A stretch of 42,702 bases of DNA from Clostridia bacterium. Lineage in GTDB: Bacteria; Bacillota; Clostridia; Christensenellales; Aristaeellaceae. Position 1 is the stretch's first letter, and each line of letters begins with the position of its first letter. Location of the stretch: NCBI GenBank assembly GCA_017470095.1, contig JAFUFC010000140.1, forward strand, positions 1-42,702, in the 5' to 3' direction. This document shows, in pieces, positions 41,055-42,702 of the stretch. The position numbers and the translations under genes are program-made. The notes below the pieces were generated by a model. The model made no database searches. It was not told where the DNA came from and was given only the letters and a program-made list of their open reading frames with translations.

Positions 41055-41118
41055 AAAAGCCGCAGGATAGCCCGAAAGATGTGCAAGTATTTTTCGGCTG
41101 GCCTCCGGCTTTTGTTTT
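41055..41118 (+). terminator. possible long-stem terminator after the Sua5-type gene
   Basis: AAAAGCCG (41055-41062) pairs with CGGCTTTT (41106-41113), enclosing AGCCCGAAA/TTTCGGCT, then GTTTTG. A separate hairpin, GTCTGCC/GGCAGAC, lies at 41010-41034. Confidence 0.45.
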
Positions 41119-41481
41119 GCCCGGGAGCTCTTTTCAGGCCCCATGATGATACAGGCGCAGATTGTTGGCATTGCTTTCAAACCGCATCGCCTGGATGGGC
41201 CCGTGGTGCGGAGTTCCCCGGCACAGGTTATGGGCCGCGAAAGCCCTAACGTTTCCTTTTCGCTTTTCGTTTTTTAAACGTGTTTCTAAAATGAGGAATG
41301 TACCGTTTCGAGTGCCTCGGCCTGCCGTGCAGGGCACTTTGACGATGGTTGACTGGGACCAAAGGATAAATCAAAGAAAAGCAACACAAAAATGCTGGTC
41401 GAACCGTCGAAAATGCATCTTTTCAAATATAGAAACAGGCTCTAATATGTTTGCTTTCTTATGATGCTGTGCACACAGCCA
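41119..41481. other. unexplained structured intergenic region
   Basis: No gene is recognised. Nested inverted repeats occur at 41173-41244: GCTTTC/GAAAGC outside, GGCCC/GGGCC in the middle and GTGCGG/CCGGCAC inside. Further hairpins lie at about 41310-41336 (CCTGC/GCAGG inside GTGC/GCAC) and 41467-41480 (GCTGTG/CACAGC). Base composition becomes AT-rich after 41250. Confidence 0.4.
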
Positions 41482-42702
41482 TTACGGCGCGTCGTCTGAC
41501 AGTGCCTGGAGCGTGCTGTTTTCCACATAGAACCGGCATACGCCGTCCACAGCCATGGCGCTGTGCAGCGCATCATAAGCATAAAAGGCAATTTCCCGGG
41601 TGAGCGTATCATTTTCCAGGATTATTTGTGCCCAAGGTTCTCCCTGGGGCACATAAGCGGTAGGCAAGGTTCCCGCCGGGGCCAAGGCTGCCAGGCGCTG
41701 ATACCAGGAAAGAAACGTCTCCGCGTCCATATCGGCATCTTCACCCATCCGGCGCACCGCCGCGTCGTACAGCGTCCGGCCATACTCATCCACAGCGATC
41801 TGGTTGTTCTGGGTGACGACCTCCACCATCTGCACCTCATAAGCCACCGTTTTGCCATGGACGGAGAAGGTAACTCGGTTTAGATTGTTCACCAGCAAGT
41901 TCACCGGTTCCCGGAGCAGCAGGGCGTCAACGTTCATTTCCTTCCAGAAGCCCAGCAAGAAATTGCTGGCCCGGTATACCTCATGGTTCCACAGCACATA
42001 CACGCCGCTCTTGCCCGTTTCATCGCCTAACATCAGCGTATACCGCATTTCGGGCACGTCCACGCTGACCTGCTGTCCATCCGCCGTTTCGCCGGTGACC
42101 ACCGTGGCGGCCTGATCCAGCGTCACGGTCAGGGCCGGCCGATCCAGGCCGTATAGGCTCACATCCACTTCCTGATCCGTTCCCAGACAGGATTCAAAAG
42201 CCATTTTTTCAATGTTTTGCAGCAGGGCATCGGTACGCAGCGCGCCCAGAGGGTAACGGTAGGGAGCGTCCATAATCCAGCCGCTGAGGGTGTAATGCGC
42301 GTCAAACGTGATCTCCCCCGTCACCGTGATCCGGTCCAGCAAATCGCCCCGCAGTTCAGGCTGGGAAAAAGCGCGAAGGTAATCCACATCATGGAAAAAC
42401 ACATCAGTGTCTGCAGTGAGCACGCTGTAAATATGCGCATCCTCGCCCACCATGCAATAGCGCTGGGGAATTTCATCCGGTGTGGGCGCGCCGATGCGCA
42501 ATTCTTTCTTTTCCCCATCCTGATACCCGATCACCACCCGCACCTGAGCCGGGGATAATTGAAAATCCGCCAGATTTACCGGGCTTTCAGCCGTATTGAT
42601 CACCGTATCCTCCGCCGTCAGATCGGTGCAGACGTTCAGAATATCCCGCACCACCTGATCGCGAAGCGCCCTATCTTCTTTTCCCAGCAGGCGAAACCCA
42701 TC
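41482..42702 (-). CDS. DUF4340-like protein, C-terminal part (cut by window edge)
   Basis: At least 406 residues in frame to the right edge; the start lies outside the window. The visible part begins DGFRLLGKEDRALRDQ and continues with paired repeats of strands and turns: DLTAEDTVINTAESPVNL, the YGL...P-like turns (LADFQLSPAQVRV, SLYGLDRPALTV) that are typical of DUF4340, and GAPTPDEIPQRYCMV. DUF4340 proteins often accompany ABC-2/gliding-type exporters and are thought to lie outside the membrane; function is unknown. The protein is acidic. The likely partners would lie upstream, beyond the window. No clear terminator follows; a 6-bp hairpin sits just after the stop. Confidence 0.72.
   Translation of the reverse strand, partial: DGFRLLGKEDRALRDQVVRDILNVCTDLTAEDTVINTAESPVNLADFQLSPAQVRVVIGYQDGEKKELRIGAPTPDEIPQRYCMVGEDAHIYSVLTADTDVFFHDVDYLRAFSQPELRGDLLDRITVTGEITFDAHYTLSGWIMDAPYRYPLGALRTDALLQNIEKMAFESCLGTDQEVDVSLYGLDRPALTVTLDQAATVVTGETADGQQVSVDVPEMRYTLMLGDETGKSGVYVLWNHEVYRASNFLLGFWKEMNVDALLLREPVNLLVNNLNRVTFSVHGKTVAYEVQMVEVVTQNNQIAVDEYGRTLYDAAVRRMGEDADMDAETFLSWYQRLAALAPAGTLPTAYVPQGEPWAQIILENDTLTREIAFYAYDALHSAMAVDGVCRFYVENSTLQALSDDAP

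Noticed and set aside
41134..41337. Minus-strand frame ending NANNLRLYHHGA as a small gene
   Set aside because: No ribosome site, low-complexity start, and the region is better described as structured non-coding sequence.

Overview
The window looks like chromosomal core DNA from a low-GC-phylum (Firmicutes) anaerobe of the class Clostridia, although its own G+C is clearly above 50%. The evidence is: RNase J, a T-box in front of ileS, the gene order nadK-argR-recN, Asp23/YloU next to FakA, strong AGGAGG ribosome sites, and secreted proteins with short Gram-positive signal peptides. The placement is inference; no rRNA or other taxonomic marker is present. I see no tRNA or rRNA gene, CRISPR array, transposase or phage gene. 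Almost every transcription unit has a readable TTGACA/TATAAT-type promoter and a hairpin terminator.

Layout. 1-1.8 kb: the start of a YfcE-type phosphoesterase (minus strand) diverges from two tandem MgtC-family membrane proteins. 1.8-6.6 kb (minus): a polar amino-acid ABC importer (binding protein, permease, ATPase), an M20 peptidase and, on its own promoter, a dipeptide epimerase, together suggesting uptake and salvage of amino acids or cell-wall peptides. 6.7-9.8 kb: a tRNA-dihydrouridine synthase converges on typA/bipA; a 36-residue basic small ORF with an excellent ribosome site lies behind typA. 9.9-17.7 kb (plus): the aromatic amino-acid region, with an atypical shikimate kinase and then tyrA-aroB-aroA-aroC-pheA-aroE::aroK-aroQ. 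Between the lone kinase and tyrA lies a complete transcription attenuator: a promoter, a 22-codon Phe/Tyr-rich leader peptide, mutually exclusive RNA stems and an intrinsic terminator. This is the most striking element of the window.

17.7-24.1 kb (minus): ileS behind an isoleucine T-box, then rnj and a secreted esterase. 24.3-29.2 kb (plus): a tightly packed operon of M19 dipeptidase, MTA/SAH nucleosidase, dCMP deaminase, LCP-family protein, HAD phosphatase, RlmH and a ProX-like tRNA deacylase. 29.4-32.6 kb (minus): btuF-btuC-btuD behind a cobalamin riboswitch. 32.7-36.7 kb (plus): Asp23/YloU, fakA, an unrecognised secreted protein and an orphan zinc-type binding lipoprotein. 36.8-39.8 kb (minus): nadK-argR-recN. 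39.9-41 kb (plus): a Sua5-type threonylcarbamoyl-AMP synthase. 41-41.5 kb: an unexplained structured intergenic region. 41.5-42.7 kb (minus): a DUF4340-like gene cut by the window edge.

The genes combine into a nearly complete path from DAHP to prephenate, phenylpyruvate and hydroxyphenylpyruvate under one attenuator. DAHP synthase and the final aminotransferase are not in the window. Regulation by RNA is a theme: a leader-peptide attenuator, a T-box, a B12 riboswitch, hairpins between binding-protein and permease genes, and short hairpins at the predicted 5' ends of several unrelated mRNAs.
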